Assembly (NCBI GenBank): GCA_025526915.1
Contig: JAHLKH010000041.1
Coordinates: 107,985-171,984, forward strand
DNA from: Entophlyctis helioformis
Taxonomy: Eukaryota; Chytridiomycota; Chytridiomycetes; Chytridiales; Chytriomycetaceae
Direction of reading: 5' to 3'
Length of the DNA stretch: 64,000 nucleotides
The position numbers and the translations under genes were made by a program. How positions within the stretch are numbered: the first letter of the stretch is position 1; each line of letters opens with the position of its first letter. The notes beneath the pieces are model-generated. The model did not search any database, had not been told where the DNA came from, and saw only the letters and a program-made list of their open reading frames with translations. This document shows, piece after piece, positions 47,627 to 61,600 of this stretch.

Positions 47627-48304
47627 ATCGCAGTGTTTTCTATGAATACGAATGCTTTACTCCATGTTCTCGCATGGCAAGCGCTACCAGCCATGGTGTT
47701 CGCTCACAACTCAAGTGCAACGTGCGCAATCTAGCGTGTTTTCCAGATCCTCGCCGCCCGCTTCCCTGATCACTGCGACCCAGTAACAGCGACGCAATGG
47801 CACAAGGTGCTTAACAAGTGCTCGGTGGACTCGTGCTGTAAAATGGGATCGCCGCCGAGCACCAGCTGATATGTATCCCGGATGTGCCACGAGTGGTATG
47901 AGATGCTCGCCTGGTACGCTGTCAAGTTTGGCCATGCAAGTCTGCTGGCCGAGACCGTCCGCCGCAATGATGCCGGTCTTTGCCAGTATAACACCACGCA
48001 GCCGTACTGGCATCTCGCTGTTGTTGTTATGCTCCACAGTAATCGGCCACTTGGGAATCGTGCGCATCCTAAAAAGCCGGATCTACACACCGTCCTGAGC
48101 AGCCTGCGCAGTCTTTATGAATAATATGAATTTCAATGATCTGTCTGTCTCTATGTCACCCAACCAGACTTGGCCTTCTATCCACGCAGCCATGCCAAGT
48201 CTGCGCCTTTGAATCGGGCATCGAGTCCGCATTCAGCGTGGCAATGGCACAAGCATTGAGTCACGTGTGTCAGGAAAAACCGCAAGCCTCGTTCAGCAAG
48301 GACA
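47627..48304. other. intergenic region without a convincing gene
   Basis: 678 bp between the HECT ligase and the NRPS. AT content is higher than in the flanks. Short open stretches exist on both strands (for example 47711-48067 minus, 118 codons), but none shows domain-like sequence or splice-linked partners. The right end must carry the NRPS promoter; a CACGTG E-box-like hexamer lies at about 48262. Confidence 0.6.
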
Positions 48305-49673
48305 TATGCCGCTTGCCCCATACGACGTCAACCTCAACGACATTCGTACCAACGACGACGTCAGCATGAACGATACTCTTACCAACGACGACATCAGCAC
48401 GAGCGACATTCTCGCAATCAACGACCCCAACGCCGTCGCTGTTGTCTGCAATGCCAACGGCGACAGCCTCACGTTCGGCCAGCTCGATGCTTGTGCCCGT
48501 GCTTTGGCTCCTTTGCTTGACCCGAACCAGCGAATGCTGGAATGCAGTGAATGCATCCGCTGCCCTTGCCCAGGCTCCTCACCGCCTTCCTCTGGCCATC
48601 TGCGCCGACGGCTCGACCGCCATGGCCGTCGCGGCTCTCGCCGCTGTGCATGCCAAGTGCACCGTTGTTCCTCTGCCGCCTGCTGGCTCGGTACCTGCTG
48701 CGGCCGAATTCGGTGCATTCGCTCTCAGCCCCGCTGAGACCCACCGGCTTGTCCGTGACGGCCTCGCCCGCACTCGGGCCAACGACACCAACGCCGTGCC
48801 AGCCAGCCTGGCCAGCAACAACTCGCTGTCTGGCACCCAGTGCGCCGCAGCTGACCCCCGCTCGGCCCCCGCTGATGCTGCCAAGGTGTGTGCCGCCTGC
48901 CTTGCCCGATTTTGTGCACCACCACCTGACATGACCGCATCCAAGCACGTCGGCGTGTTTGACGAGCTCGCGTTCAACCACAACGAGCTGCTCAACGCCG
49001 TGTCTGAGCGACTCCAGGCGGCCACGACCGTGCATGCCAGCGGTAATGCTGCCTTTGATGCCATCGTCGACTGTCTCGCCACGCTCGCCTCTGGTCGCAC
49101 TTTCGAGGCCGTCGAACCGGCCGATGCCGATGCTGCTGTTCCGCCCTGCCTGCCGATCTGGCGTACGCTCTTTGAAGTCGGCAAGCCTGCCCCCATCACG
49201 ACGGGTACGTTGGCTCGCTCTCCCATGTCGATTGTATGGCTGGATGCGTTCGGATGTACGACGGATCTGACTCGACCTGCCATGGCAGTTCACCAAGCTG
49301 CTGGTCATGACGTGAACAACGCTTGTGCCAACGAGCCTGCTCTCGGTCCTGCTGTCCAAGCTGCCGAAGCCACGCCGGATGCCATGCTCAAGAAAGGTGG
49401 TGTTGGTATTGGTATGGATGTGGGAGCGGATGGGAAGATGGAAAGGAGCGTTGGCAACGGCGTGGCTGCTGGCGGCTTGGACAGCGACAGGAACGATGAG
49501 CTCTTCGTCAAGAACGCCATCACGGCTGATGCCAAGAACGGTGAACTCGTGGATGTCCACCAAGTGACCATGCGAGCCCTCGACGACAGGATGGCGACCA
49601 ACGTCCCATCGGTTACCGCTGCTGTTGCTGCCATGCCTGCTATCGAGTCTGGCTCGCAGACATCGCAGAGCAC
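48305..49673 (+). other. NRPS start: degenerate adenylation-domain remnant
   Basis: The opening LTFGQLDACARALAPLLD and the later AVAALAAVHAKCTVVPLPPA match the N-terminal core motifs A1 and A2 of adenylation domains. SKHVGVFDELAFNHNELLNA resembles the region after A3. The ATP loop (A3), the A5, A7, A8 and A10 motifs, and a carrier domain are absent. A frame change near 48535 separates the two recognisable blocks. The rest is low-complexity Ala/Asp/Gly sequence. Substrate activation here looks impossible. Confidence 0.65.
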
Positions 49674-52600
49674 GTAAGTTCACTGATGGATTGGATGCAA
49701 GGATGGATGCGGCTGGCTGACTCTGTCCAAAAAGCATCAAAGCCGCGAAGAACGATGCAGAGAGGTTCTGGCGCGAGTATCTTGCCGGTGTTGCACCAGC
49801 CGAGCCACTCTCGCTTGGCAAGTGGGACTCTGAGGATGCCTCCGAGGACAAGCCGCTGTCGCTCGAGTGCAGCCTGCCGATGCCGCAGATGCAGGCGGCG
49901 TGCAAGGCAGCCGGCGTCACGGTCGCCGTGTTCCTCAAGGCGGCATGGGCCATGACGCTGCGCAAGTACACGCGATCCAGCGATGTCGTGTTTGGCCAGG
50001 TGCTGTCTGGCCGCGAGATCCCCGTTGCTGGTGCCGATCGGTGAGTCGCATGGTGTTGCTGCTGCTTGTGGCTTGTGTGTACATAGCTGTTGACTGACAC
50101 TCGCACATGCATCCCTGACTGCAGCATTGTTGGAGCCATGATCAACACCGTGCCGTGTCGAGTGCGCATCGAGTCGGATGGCACTGATGCAGCCGATGTC
50201 CTTCGTGCAATCCAGGCGGACCACGGACAGATGCTGCCACACTCGCACACGGGTCTGATCGACGTGCACAAGTGGAGCGGCCTCGCATCGGACGCCAAGA
50301 TGTTCCAGACACTGTTTGTGTTTGAGAACCTGCCAGAGGACGACCGTCTGTCTGGCGATGCCGGTGCCCAGCCGCCGTTCAGCCATGCTGCATCACAAGG
50401 ATCGTCGCGTTCATTGGCGTACACATTCGAGCTGATCATGTTCCCGAGTGAGAGTGACATTACGCTGACGGCACTGTACGACTTCTCGCAGCTGTCTCAC
50501 ACGCAGGCATCATCGATCCTGGCCGAGTTTGACTTCACGGTCGGCCAACTTGCAGCCACAGTCGCATCCAAGTCGTCGATCGAGCCGCTGTGGGATCTGT
50601 CGCCTGCCCAGATGCAGCTGCTCGATGCACACAGCTTCGGACCACTCGTGGATCTGCCATACGAGGCAGTGCACCACGGCTTCGAGGCACGCGCAGTGGA
50701 GCATCCCGACTGGACGGCCGTCGAGTACGGCGACGAGTCGATCACGTATGGCGAACTGAACAAGTGCGGCACTCTGCTTGCCAACCAGGTCGTCGCACTT
50801 GGCGGCATTGGTGTTGGCTCGCGCGTCGCAGTGATCATGCAGCGATGCCTCGAGTTCCCGCTTGCACTGCTCGCTGTGCTCAAGACTGGCGCGACGATTG
50901 TGCCGCTCGACTCCAAGTTCCCAGCCGAGCGCATCCGGTTCATTCTCGCCGATGCCGGCGTGACGGTTGTGCTGTCGACCGAGTCTGAGCGCGAGCGTAT
51001 CGACCAGCTGCAGCTGCCATCCACCGTGCAAGTCGTGATGGTGTCGGCCGATGCTCTCCAGACAGCCGCATCAACCAAGGACGTTGTCGCATTCCAGGCA
51101 TCGGCTGACAAGCAGCACGCCGCATCTCGATCGGATGTGTTCATGATCGTGTACACATCAGGCTCGACGGGCAACCCCAAGGGCGTGCCAGTGCCGCATG
51201 CAGGTGCCATCAACATCGTCAGCAACTGCAACCAGCGATTCGGATGCACCCAGGCATGCGAATGGCGCAGTTCATGGCAGTCGGATTCGACGGCTGCCAA
51301 TGGGAGACATGGTCCGCTCTGAACAACGGCGCCACTCTCGTGCTCCGAGGCAACGATACACTCGAGTTTGTGCAAATGGTCAACTCGATCTTCATCACGC
51401 CGACCGGTCTTGCCCATCTCGGATCACCCAGCCAGTTCCCGAACCTCAAAAGCGTTGCTGTCGGTGGAGAACGTTGCCCCAAGGAGCTCAAGGATCTGTG
51501 GGCTTCCAAGGTCGTCTTCAACAACGCATATGGACCGTCCGAGATCTCGATCATGTCGCACGCCGCCAAGCTCACTATTGGCGATGACATCACAATCGGA
51601 TCTGCCATCGACAACGTTTCTGCCTACATCCTGGACGAGCAGCAGCGCCGCGTGCCTGCTGGCGTGATGGGCGAGATGTTCATTGGTGGCATTGGTGTGT
51701 CGCCTGGATACATCAACCTTCCCGAGATGACGGCCGACAAGTTCCTGGCTGATCCGTTTGCAAGCGGCGAGTTTGCAGCCAAGTGTGGCAGCCGCATGTT
51801 CAAGACAGGCGATCTCGGACGCATGCTTCCCGACGGCCGCTTCGAGATCATTGGACGTCGCGACGACCAGGTCAAGCTCAAGGGATACCGCATTGAGCTG
51901 GACGAGGTTGCAGCCGCACTGATGAAGCATCCGCGTGTGACGGCGGCGGCAGCGATTGTCAAGGACAAGACGCACCTGGTTGGCTTTGTGACACCAGCCG
52001 ACATTGACGCCGACGAGCTGCGCGATGTGGTGTCGGAGCACCTGCCAGCGTACATGGTGCCGGCCGTGTTTGTGGGACTGGACGCCATGCCGACCAACGC
52101 CAACGGCAAGACGGACAAGAAGGCACTCGCCGCCATGGACGTTGTGATTGCAGTCGAGAGCCTGTCGAGCGATGCCGAGATGCGCATGGCAGCCGTGTGG
52201 GCCGATGTGCTTGGCGTGCCAGTCGAGTCGATTGGCCGCAACACGTCGTTCTTTGCACTCGGTGGCGACTCGATCTCGGCCATCAAGACGGCAACAGCCT
52301 GCCAGCGTGCGGGTCTGCCGATCACCGTGCCGCAGCTGTTCAAGACACAGACGCTGTCACGCTCGGCCGCACTCGCCGACACGGCAGCCTCATCTGGCGA
52401 CTCTGGCTCTGACAGCACGCAAGTGTGGCCGGCTGCCACTCTGTCGCAGGACACGCTCGATGAGATTGCCGCCGACTGGACCGACCGACTCGGAGTGGAT
52501 GCATCGACCATGGACGCATTCCCCGCAACGCCACTGCAGTCTGGCATGGTTGCAGCAACGATCCAGGATGCATCGGCGTATATCAACCAGGTGCCATTGC

Positions 52601-55600
52601 AAGCCACGCAGGCGATCGATGTGGCTGCACTCGAGGCAGCCTTCCGCACGCTTGTGCAGCACCACGCCATCCTGCGCACGTCGTTTGTGCCGACATCGAC
52701 TGCCGGCATTGTGCAGGTTGTGCGGCCGCACATCGACGAGCGGATGTTGCACTCGAGCGTGTCGCTCTCACAGCCGACATGGACATTGCCGCGTTCCTCG
52801 ACCAAGACAAGGCTCGTGGCTTTGCCGTCGGCGACAAGCACTGGATCCGCCTGTCGCTGCTGACCCACACGGACGACTCGCATCCTGTTGTTGTGCTCAC
52901 GATCCACCACACGCTGTACGATGGCTGGTCACTGCCGATGATCGTGGGAGACCTGCTTGCAGCGTATGGCGGCCACGCACTCGAGGAGCGACCGCATTCC
53001 GGTCTGTGGTGGACTACATCGCCGCACAGGATGCAGCCGCCACCGAGTCGTTCTGGCGCGAGTACCTTGCCGGTGTTGCACCAGCCGAGCCACTGTCGCT
53101 CGGCAAGTGGGACTCTGAGGACGCCTCCGAGGACAAGCCGCTGTCGCTCGAGTGCAGCCTGCCGATGCCGCAGATGCAGGCGGCGTGCAAGGCGGCAGGC
53201 GTCACGGTCGCCGTGTTCCTCAAGGCAGCATGGGCCATGACGCTGCGCAAGTACACGCGATCCAGCGATGTCGTGTTTGGCCAGGTGCTGTCTGGCCGCG
53301 AGATCCCCGTTGCTGGTGCCGACCGGTGAGTCGCATGTGTTGTTGCTGCTTGTGGGTTGTGTGTGCATGGCTGTGACTGACACTCGCACATGCATCCCTG
53401 ACTGCAGCATTGTTGGAGCCATGATCAACACCGTGCCGTGCGAGTGCGCATCGAGTCGGATGGCACTGATGCAGCCGATGTCCTGCGTGCCGTGCAGTCT
53501 GACCACGGACAGATGCTGCCACACTCGCACACGGGTCTGATCGATGTGCACAAGTGGAGCAGCCTCGCATCGGACGCCAAGCTGTTCCAGACACTGTTTG
53601 TGTTTGAGAACCTGCCAGAGGACGACAGTCTGTCTGGCGATGCTGCTGGCCAGCCGCCGTTCAGCCATGCTACACCCCAAGCATCGTCGCGTTCATTGGC
53701 GTACGACTTTGAGATTACAATCCAGCCGCTATCAAGTTGTATGATTCTTGAAGCCGCCTTCGACTTCTCGCAGCTGTCACACACACAGGCGTTGTCGATC
53801 CTGGCCGAGTTTGACTTCACGGTCGGCCAGCTTGCATCTGCAGTCGCATCCAAGTCGTCGATCGAGCCGCTGTGGGATCTGTCGCCTGCTCAGTCGCAGA
53901 CACTCGCCGAGTTTGCTCATGGACCAGTTGTGCCGCACACATACGATCTTGTCCACAATGCGTTCGAGGCGTGTGCTGCTCTCAACGCCGATGCTGTTGC
54001 TCTGGATGACGGCACCTCGACCGTCACATACGCACAGCTGGATGCACGCGCCAACCAGGTCGCTCATCTGCTGCAGTCGCACGGCGCCACTCGTGAGGTC
54101 TCTGTTGCGCTCATTGTGACGCGGTCGATCGAGTTTGTTGTTGGACTGCTCGGCGTGCTCAAGTCTGGTGCTGCATTCGTCCCCATCGAGGCATCCACGC
54201 CAGCCGACCGCATCAGCTACATGCTCGAGTCGTGCAACGTGGACCATGTGCTCACGACGGCTGCTGCAGCACACGCCGTGCCATCGACGTACGGCGGACT
54301 GGTGTTCCACCTGGACGCTCTTCCATCGGATCTGCCAACCACCAAGGCGGCCGAGATTGCGACGGCCGATGCACTCGCATACACCATCTTCACGTCAGGC
54401 ACGACCGGACTGCCCAAGGGAGTGCTGATCGAGCATGGCGACATCTACGAGCGCATTGTCCATCATCCACTTTTCAGTCATCTGGCACCAGGCATCAACA
54501 TGTCGCAGACATACACAGTCGGATTCGATGCCTGCCTCCAAGAAGTGTTCTCTGCGCTTACGACCGGAGCGACACTGCTCCTGTTCGCCAAGGAGTCTAT
54601 CCTGGACATGATTGCCAAGGCCAACGTGCTTTCGATCTCGCCAAGTGGTCTGCAGCATATTGCGCCACTCGACTACCCGAACTTGCAAGTGGTCCTTCTT
54701 GGCGCTGAGGCATCTCCACAGCCGCTCATTGATCTGTGGTCAAAGCACGTAAGGCTGTACTCGGACTATGGACCGACTGAGATTACGATTCTCGCAACAG
54801 CGACATCGCAGCTGCTGCCAGGATCGCATGTGACGCTCGGCAAGCCGCTTGCAAACACGCGCATCTACGTGCTTGACGACCAGCTGCGCACTGTCCCCGT
54901 CGGAATCAAGGGCCGTCTGTTCATTGGCGGTGTTGGCATTGCGCGCGGATACTTGAACCGTCCCGACTTGACAGCCGAGAAGTTTGTGGCGGACATCAGC
55001 CAGCCGGACACACGCATGTACGACACTGGCGACATTGGACGATGGAACGCCGACGGCCAGATCGAGTATCTCGGCCGCAGCGACGATCAAGTCAAGGTCA
55101 AGGGATACCGCATTGAGCTTGAGGAGGTGTCCAAGGTGTTGCAGCAGTGCGCAGGAGTGCAAGGCGTTGTGACGATGGTGCGCGATGGAGCGATTGTTGC
55201 GTTTGTGACACCGGCGAGTGTTGCTCTTGAGGCTGTGCTTGAGCACGCACACGGAAAGCTGCCGCAGTACATGGTGCCGTCCGCGATTGTGCTGTTGGAG
55301 ACGATTCCGATGAACGTCAATGGCAAGGTGAGCAAGCAGTGAATGCAGGCATTTGAGTGATGGTGACGAGGAAGATGACGCTGACACATGCGATTGATGA
55401 TGGCGGTTTGGGGTGAATGGCAGGCGGACAAGAAGGCACTCGCAGCCATGGATGTTGTGATTGCAGTCGAGAGCCTGTCGAGCGATGCCGAGATGCGCAT
55501 GGCAGCCGTGTGGGCCGATGTGCTTGGCGTGCCGGTCGAGTCGATCGGCCGCAACACGTCGTTCTTTGCACTTGGTGGCGACTCGATCTCGGCCATCAAG

Positions 55601-58600
55601 ACAGCGACAGCCTGCCAGCGTGCGGGCCTGCCGATCACCGTGCCGCAGCTGTTCAAGACACAGACGCTGTCACGCTCAGCCGCACTCGCCGACAAGGCAG
55701 CCTCGTCTGGCGACTCTGGCTCTGACAGCACGCAAGTGTGGCCGGCTGCCACTCTGTCGCAGGACACGCTCGACGAGATTGCCGCCGACTGGACCGACCG
55801 ACTCGGAGTGGATGCATCGACCATGGACGCATTCCCCGCCACGCCGCTGCAGTCTGGCATGGTTGCGGCGACGATCCAGGATGCATCGGCGTATGTCAAC
55901 CAGGTGCCACTGCAGGCCACACAGGCGATCGATGTGGCTGCACTCGAGGCAGCCTTCCGCACGCTTGTGCAGCACCACGCCATCCTGCGCACATCGTTTG
56001 TGTCGACATCGACTGCCGGCATTGTGCAGGTTGTGCGGCCGCACATCGACGAGCGTGATGTTGCACTCGAGCATGTTGCTCTCACAGCCGACATGGACAT
56101 TGCCGCGTTCCTCGACCAAGACAAGGCTCGTGGCTTTGCCATCGGCGACAAGCACTGGATCCGCCTGTCGCTGCTGACCCACACGGACGACTCGCATCCT
56201 GTTGTTGTGCTCACGATCCACCACACGCTGTACGACGGCTGGTCACTGCCGATGATCGTGGGAGACCTGCTTGCAGCATATGGCGGCCACGCACTCGATG
56301 AGCGACCCGCATTCCGGTCTGTGGTGGACTACATCGCCGCACAGGATGCAGCCGCCACCGAGTCGTTCTGGCGCGAGTACCTTGCCGGTGTTGCACCAGC
56401 CGAGCCACTCTCGCTTGGCAAGTGGGACTCTGAGGATGCCTCCGAGGACAAGCCGCTGTCACTCGAGTGCAGCCTGCCGATGCCGCAGATGCAGGCGGCG
56501 TGCAAGGCAGCCGGCGTCACGGTCGCCGTGTTCCTCAAGGCAGCATGGGCCATGACGCTGCGCAAGTACACGCGATCCAGCGATGTCGTGTTTGGCCAGG
56601 TGCTGTCTGGCCGCGAGATCCCCGTTGCTGGTGCCGATCGGTGAGTCGCATGTGTTGCTGCTGCTTGTGGCTTGTGTGTGCATGGCCCAATGACTGACAC
56701 TCGCACATGCATCCCTGACTGCAGCATTGTTGGAGCCATGATCAACACCGTGCCGTGCCGAGTGCGCATCGAGTCGGATGACACTGATGCAGCCGATGTC
56801 CTGCGTGCCGTGCAGTCTGACCACGGACAGATGCTGCCACACTCGCACACGGGTCTGATCGACGTGCACAAGTGGAGCGGCCTCGCATCGGACGCCAAGC
56901 TGTTCCAGACACTGTTTGTGTTTGAGAACCTGCCAGAGGACGACCGTCTATCTGTCGACGCTGCTGGCCAGCCGCCGTTCAGCCATGCTGCACCCCAAGA
57001 ATCGTCGCGTTCATTGGCGTACACATTCGAGCTGATCATGTTCCCGAGTGCAACTGGCATCAGCCTCACGGCACTGTACGACTTCTCGCAGCTGTCGCAC
57101 ACACAGGCATCGTCGATCCTGGCCGAGTTTGACTTCACTGTCGGCCAGCTTGCAGCCGCAGTCGCATCCAAGTCGTCGATTGAGCCGCTGTGGGATCTGT
57201 CGCCTGCTCAGATGCAGCTGCTCGATGCACACAGCTTCGGACCACTCGTGGATCTGCCATACGAGGCAGTGCACCACGGCTTCGAGGCACGCGCAGTGGA
57301 GCATCCCGACTGGACGGCCGTCGAGTACGGCGACGAGTCGATCACGTATGGCGCGATGGACAAGTGCGGCACTCTGCTTGCCAACCAGATCGTCGCACTT
57401 GGCGGCATTGGCGTTGGCTCGCGCGTCGCAGTGATCATGCAGCGATGCCTCGAGTTCCCGCTTGCACTGCTCGCTGTGCTCAAGACCGGCGCGACGATTG
57501 TGCCGCTCGACTCCAAGTTCCCAGCCGAGCGCATCCGGTTCATTCTCGCCGATGCCGGCGTGACGGTTGTGCTGTCGACCGAGTCTGAGCGCGAGCACAT
57601 CGACCAGCTGCAGCTGCCATCCACCGTGCAAGTCGTGATGGTGTCGGCCGATGCTCTCCAGACAGCCGCATCAACCAAGGACGTTGTCGCATTCCAGGCA
57701 TCGGCTGACAAGCAGCACGCCGCATCTCGATCGGATGTGTTCATGATCGTGTACACGTCAGGCTCGACGGGCAACCCCAAGGGCGTGCCAGTGCCGCACG
57801 CTGGTGCCATCAACATCGTCAGCAACTGCAACCAGCGATTCGGATGCACCCCAGGCATGCGAATGGCGCAGTTCATGGCAGTCGGATTCGACGGCTGCCA
57901 ATGGGAGACATGGTCCGCTCTGAACAACGGCGCCACTCTCGTGCTCCGAGGCAACGACACACTCGAGTTTGTGCAAATGGTCAACTCGATCTTCATCACG
58001 CCGACCGGTCTTGCCCATCTCGGATCACCCAGCCAGTTCCCGAACCTGAAGACAATCACCGTTGGCGGCGAAGCTTGTCCCAAGGAGCTCAAGGATCTGT
58101 GGCTGCCGTTTGTGACATTCCACAACGCATACGGACCAACGGAAATCTCGATCATTTCTCATATCCATCCGATGGACAGCGTATCCGACATTCATCTCGG
58201 TGGTCCCGTTTCGAACGTTTCTGCCTACATCCTGGACGAGCAGCAGCGCCGCGTTCCTGCTGGCGTGATGGGCGAGATGTTCATTGGAGGCATTGGCGTG
58301 TCGCCTGGATACATCAACCTTCCCGAGATGACGGCCTACAAGTTCCTGGCCGATCCGTTTGCGAGCGGCGAGTTTGCAGCCAAGTGTGGCAGCCGCATGT
58401 TCAAGACGGGCGATCTCGGACGCATGCTTCCCGACGGCCGCTTCGAGATCATTGGACGCCGCGACGACCAGGTCAAGCTCAAGGGATACCGCATTGAGCT
58501 GGACGAGGTTGCAGCCGCACTGATGAAGCACCCGCGTGTGACGGCGGCCGCAGCGATTGTCAAGGACAAGACGCACCTGGTTGGCTTCGTGACACCGGCC

Positions 58601-61600
58601 GACATTGACGCCGACGAGCTGCGCGATGTGGTGTCGGAGCACCTGCCAGCGTACATGGTGCCGGCCGTGTTTGTGGGACTGGACGCCATGCCGACCAACG
58701 CCAACGGCAAGACGGACAAGAAGGCACTCGCCGCCATGGACGTTGTGATTGTCGTCGAGAGCCTGTCGAGCGATGCCGAGATGCGCATGGCAGCCGTGTG
58801 GGCCGATGTGCTTGGCGTGCCAGTCGCGTCGATCGGCCGCAACACGTCGTTCTTTGCACTCGGTGGCGACTCGATCTCGGCCATCAAGACGGCGACAGCC
58901 TGCCAGCGTGCGGGTCTGCCGATCACCGGTGCCGCAGCTGTTCAAGACACAGACGCTGTCACGCTCAGCCGCACTCGCCGACAAGGCAGCCTCATCTGGC
59001 GACTCTGGCTCTGACAGCACGCAAGTGTGGCCGGCTGCCACTCTGTCGCAGGACACGCTCGATGAGATTGCCGCCGACTGGACCGACCGACTCGGAGTGG
59101 ATGCATCGACCATGGACGCATTCCCCGCCACGCCACTGCAGTCTGGCATGGTTGCAGCAACGATCCAGGATGCATCGGCGTATATCAACCAGGTGCCACT
59201 GCAAGCCACGCAGGCGATCGATGTGGCTGCACTCGAGGCAGCCTTCCGCACGCTTGTGCAGCACCACGCCATCCTGCGCACGTCGTTTGTGCCGACATCG
59301 ACTGCCGGCATTGTGCAGGTTGTGCGGCCGCAGATCGACGAGCGTGATGTTGCACTCGAGCGTGTCGCTCTCACAGCCGACATGGACATTGCCGCGTTCC
59401 TCGACCAAGACAAGGCTCGTGGCTTTGCCGTCGGCGACAAGCACTGGATCCGCCTGTCGCTGGTGGCCCACACGGACGACTCGCATCCTGTTGTTGTGCT
59501 CACGATCCACCACACGCTGTACGACGGCTGGTCACTGCCGATGATCGTGGGAGACCTGCTTGCAGCATATGGTGGCCACGCACTCGAGGAGCGACCCGCA
59601 TTCCGGTCTGTGGTGGACTACATCGCCGCACAGGATGCAGCCGCCACCGAGTCGTTCTGGCGCGAGTACCTTGCCGGTGTTGCACCAGCCGAGCCACTGT
59701 CGCTCGGCAAGTGGGACTCTGAGGACGCCTCCGAGGACAAGCCGCTGTCGCTCGAGTGCAGCCTGCCGATGCCGCAGATGCAGGCGGCGTGCAAGGCGGC
59801 AGGCGTCACGGTCGCCGTGTTCCTCAAGGCAGCATGGGCCATGACGCTGCGCAAGTACACGCGATCCAGCGATGTCGTGTTTGGCCAGGTGCTGTCTGGC
59901 CGCGAGATCCCTGTTGCTGGTGCCGATCGGTGAGTCGCATGGTGTTGCTGCTGCTTGTGGCTTGTCTGCATGCCTGTAGACTGACACTCGCACATGCATC
60001 CCTGACTGCAGCATTGTTGGAGCCATGATCAACACCGTGCCGTGCCGAGTGCGCATCGAGTCGGATGGCACTGATGCATCCGATGTCCTTCGTGCAATCC
60101 AGGCGGACCACGGACAGATGCTGCCACACTCGCACACGGGTCTGATCGACGTGCACAAGTGGAGCGGCTCGCATCGGACGCCAAGATGTTCCAGACACTG
60201 TTTGTGTTTGAGAACCTGCCAGAGGACGACAGTCTGTCTGGCGATGCTGCTGGCCAGCCGCCGTTCAGCCATGCTGCACCCAAGGATCGTCGCGTTCATT
60301 GGCGTACACATTCGAGCTGATCATGTTCCCAAGTGCAACTGGCATCAGCCTGACGGCACTGTACGACTTCTCGCAGCTGTCGCACACACAGGCATCGTCG
60401 ATCCTGGCCGAGTTTGACTTCACTGTCGGCCAGCTTGCATCTGCAGTCGCATCCAAATCGTCGATCGAGCCGCTGTGGGATCTGTCGCCTGCTCAGATGC
60501 AGCTGCTCGATGCACACAGCTTCGGACCACTCGTGGATCTGCCATACGAGGCAGTGCACCACGGTTTCGAGGCACGCGCAGTGGAGCATCCCGACTGGAC
60601 GGCCGTCGAGTACGGCGACGAGTCGATCACGTATGGCGAACTGGACAAGTGCGGCACTCTGCTTGCCAACCAGATTGTCGCACTTGGCAGCATTGGCGTT
60701 GGCTCGCGCGTCGCAGTGATCATGCAGCGATGCCTCGAGTTCCCGCTTGCACTGCTCGCTGTGCTCAAGACCGGCGCGACGATTGTGCCGCTCGACTCCA
60801 AGTTCCCAGCCGAACGCATCCGGTTCATTCTCGCCGATGCCGGCGTGACGGTTGTGCTGTCGACCGAGTCTGAGCGCGAGCGTATCGACCAGCTGCAGCT
60901 GCCATCCACCGTGCGAGTCGTGATGGTGTCGGCCGATGCTCTCCAGACAGCCTCATCAACCAAGGACGTTGTCGCATTCCAGGCATCGGCTGACAAGCAG
61001 CACGCCGCATCTCGATTGGATGTGTTCATGATCGTGTACACGTCAGGCTCGACGGGCAACCCAAAGGGCGTGCTCATGCCTCACTATGGCATCGTGAACG
61101 TCGCACTGTCTGGCCGTTCCGTATTTGGCGTTTCGCCACAGACTCGCATGGCGCAGTTCATGGCCATCGGATTCGACGGCTGCCAGTGCGAAATCTGGAC
61201 AGCGCTCTGCAATGGCGGCACGCTTGTACTCCGTGAGGATGATGCTTTCGCAACCATTGCCAAGGTCGACGCCATCATCATCACGCCTACTGGTTTGTCG
61301 CAGCTTGGCGACCCGTCCAACTTCCCTGGTCTCAAGTTTGTGAGCGTTGCCGGTGAGGCGTGTCCCAAGAGCTCAAGGATCTGTGGTCGTCCAAGGTCAC
61401 ATTCACGAACGCATATGGACCGTCTGAGATCTCGATCATGTCGCACGCCGCCAAGCTCACTGTTGGCGATGAGATCACAGTCGGATCTGCCATCGACAAC
61501 GCCTCGTGCTACATCCTCGACGAGCAGATGCGCCGCGTGCCTGCTGGTGTGATGGGCGAGATGTTCATTGGCGGCATTGGTGTGTCGCCTGGATACATCA

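Noticed and set aside
47711..48067. 118-codon minus-strand frame between the HECT ligase and the NRPS
   Set aside because: No recognisable domain, no partner exons, and codon composition unlike neighbouring genes.
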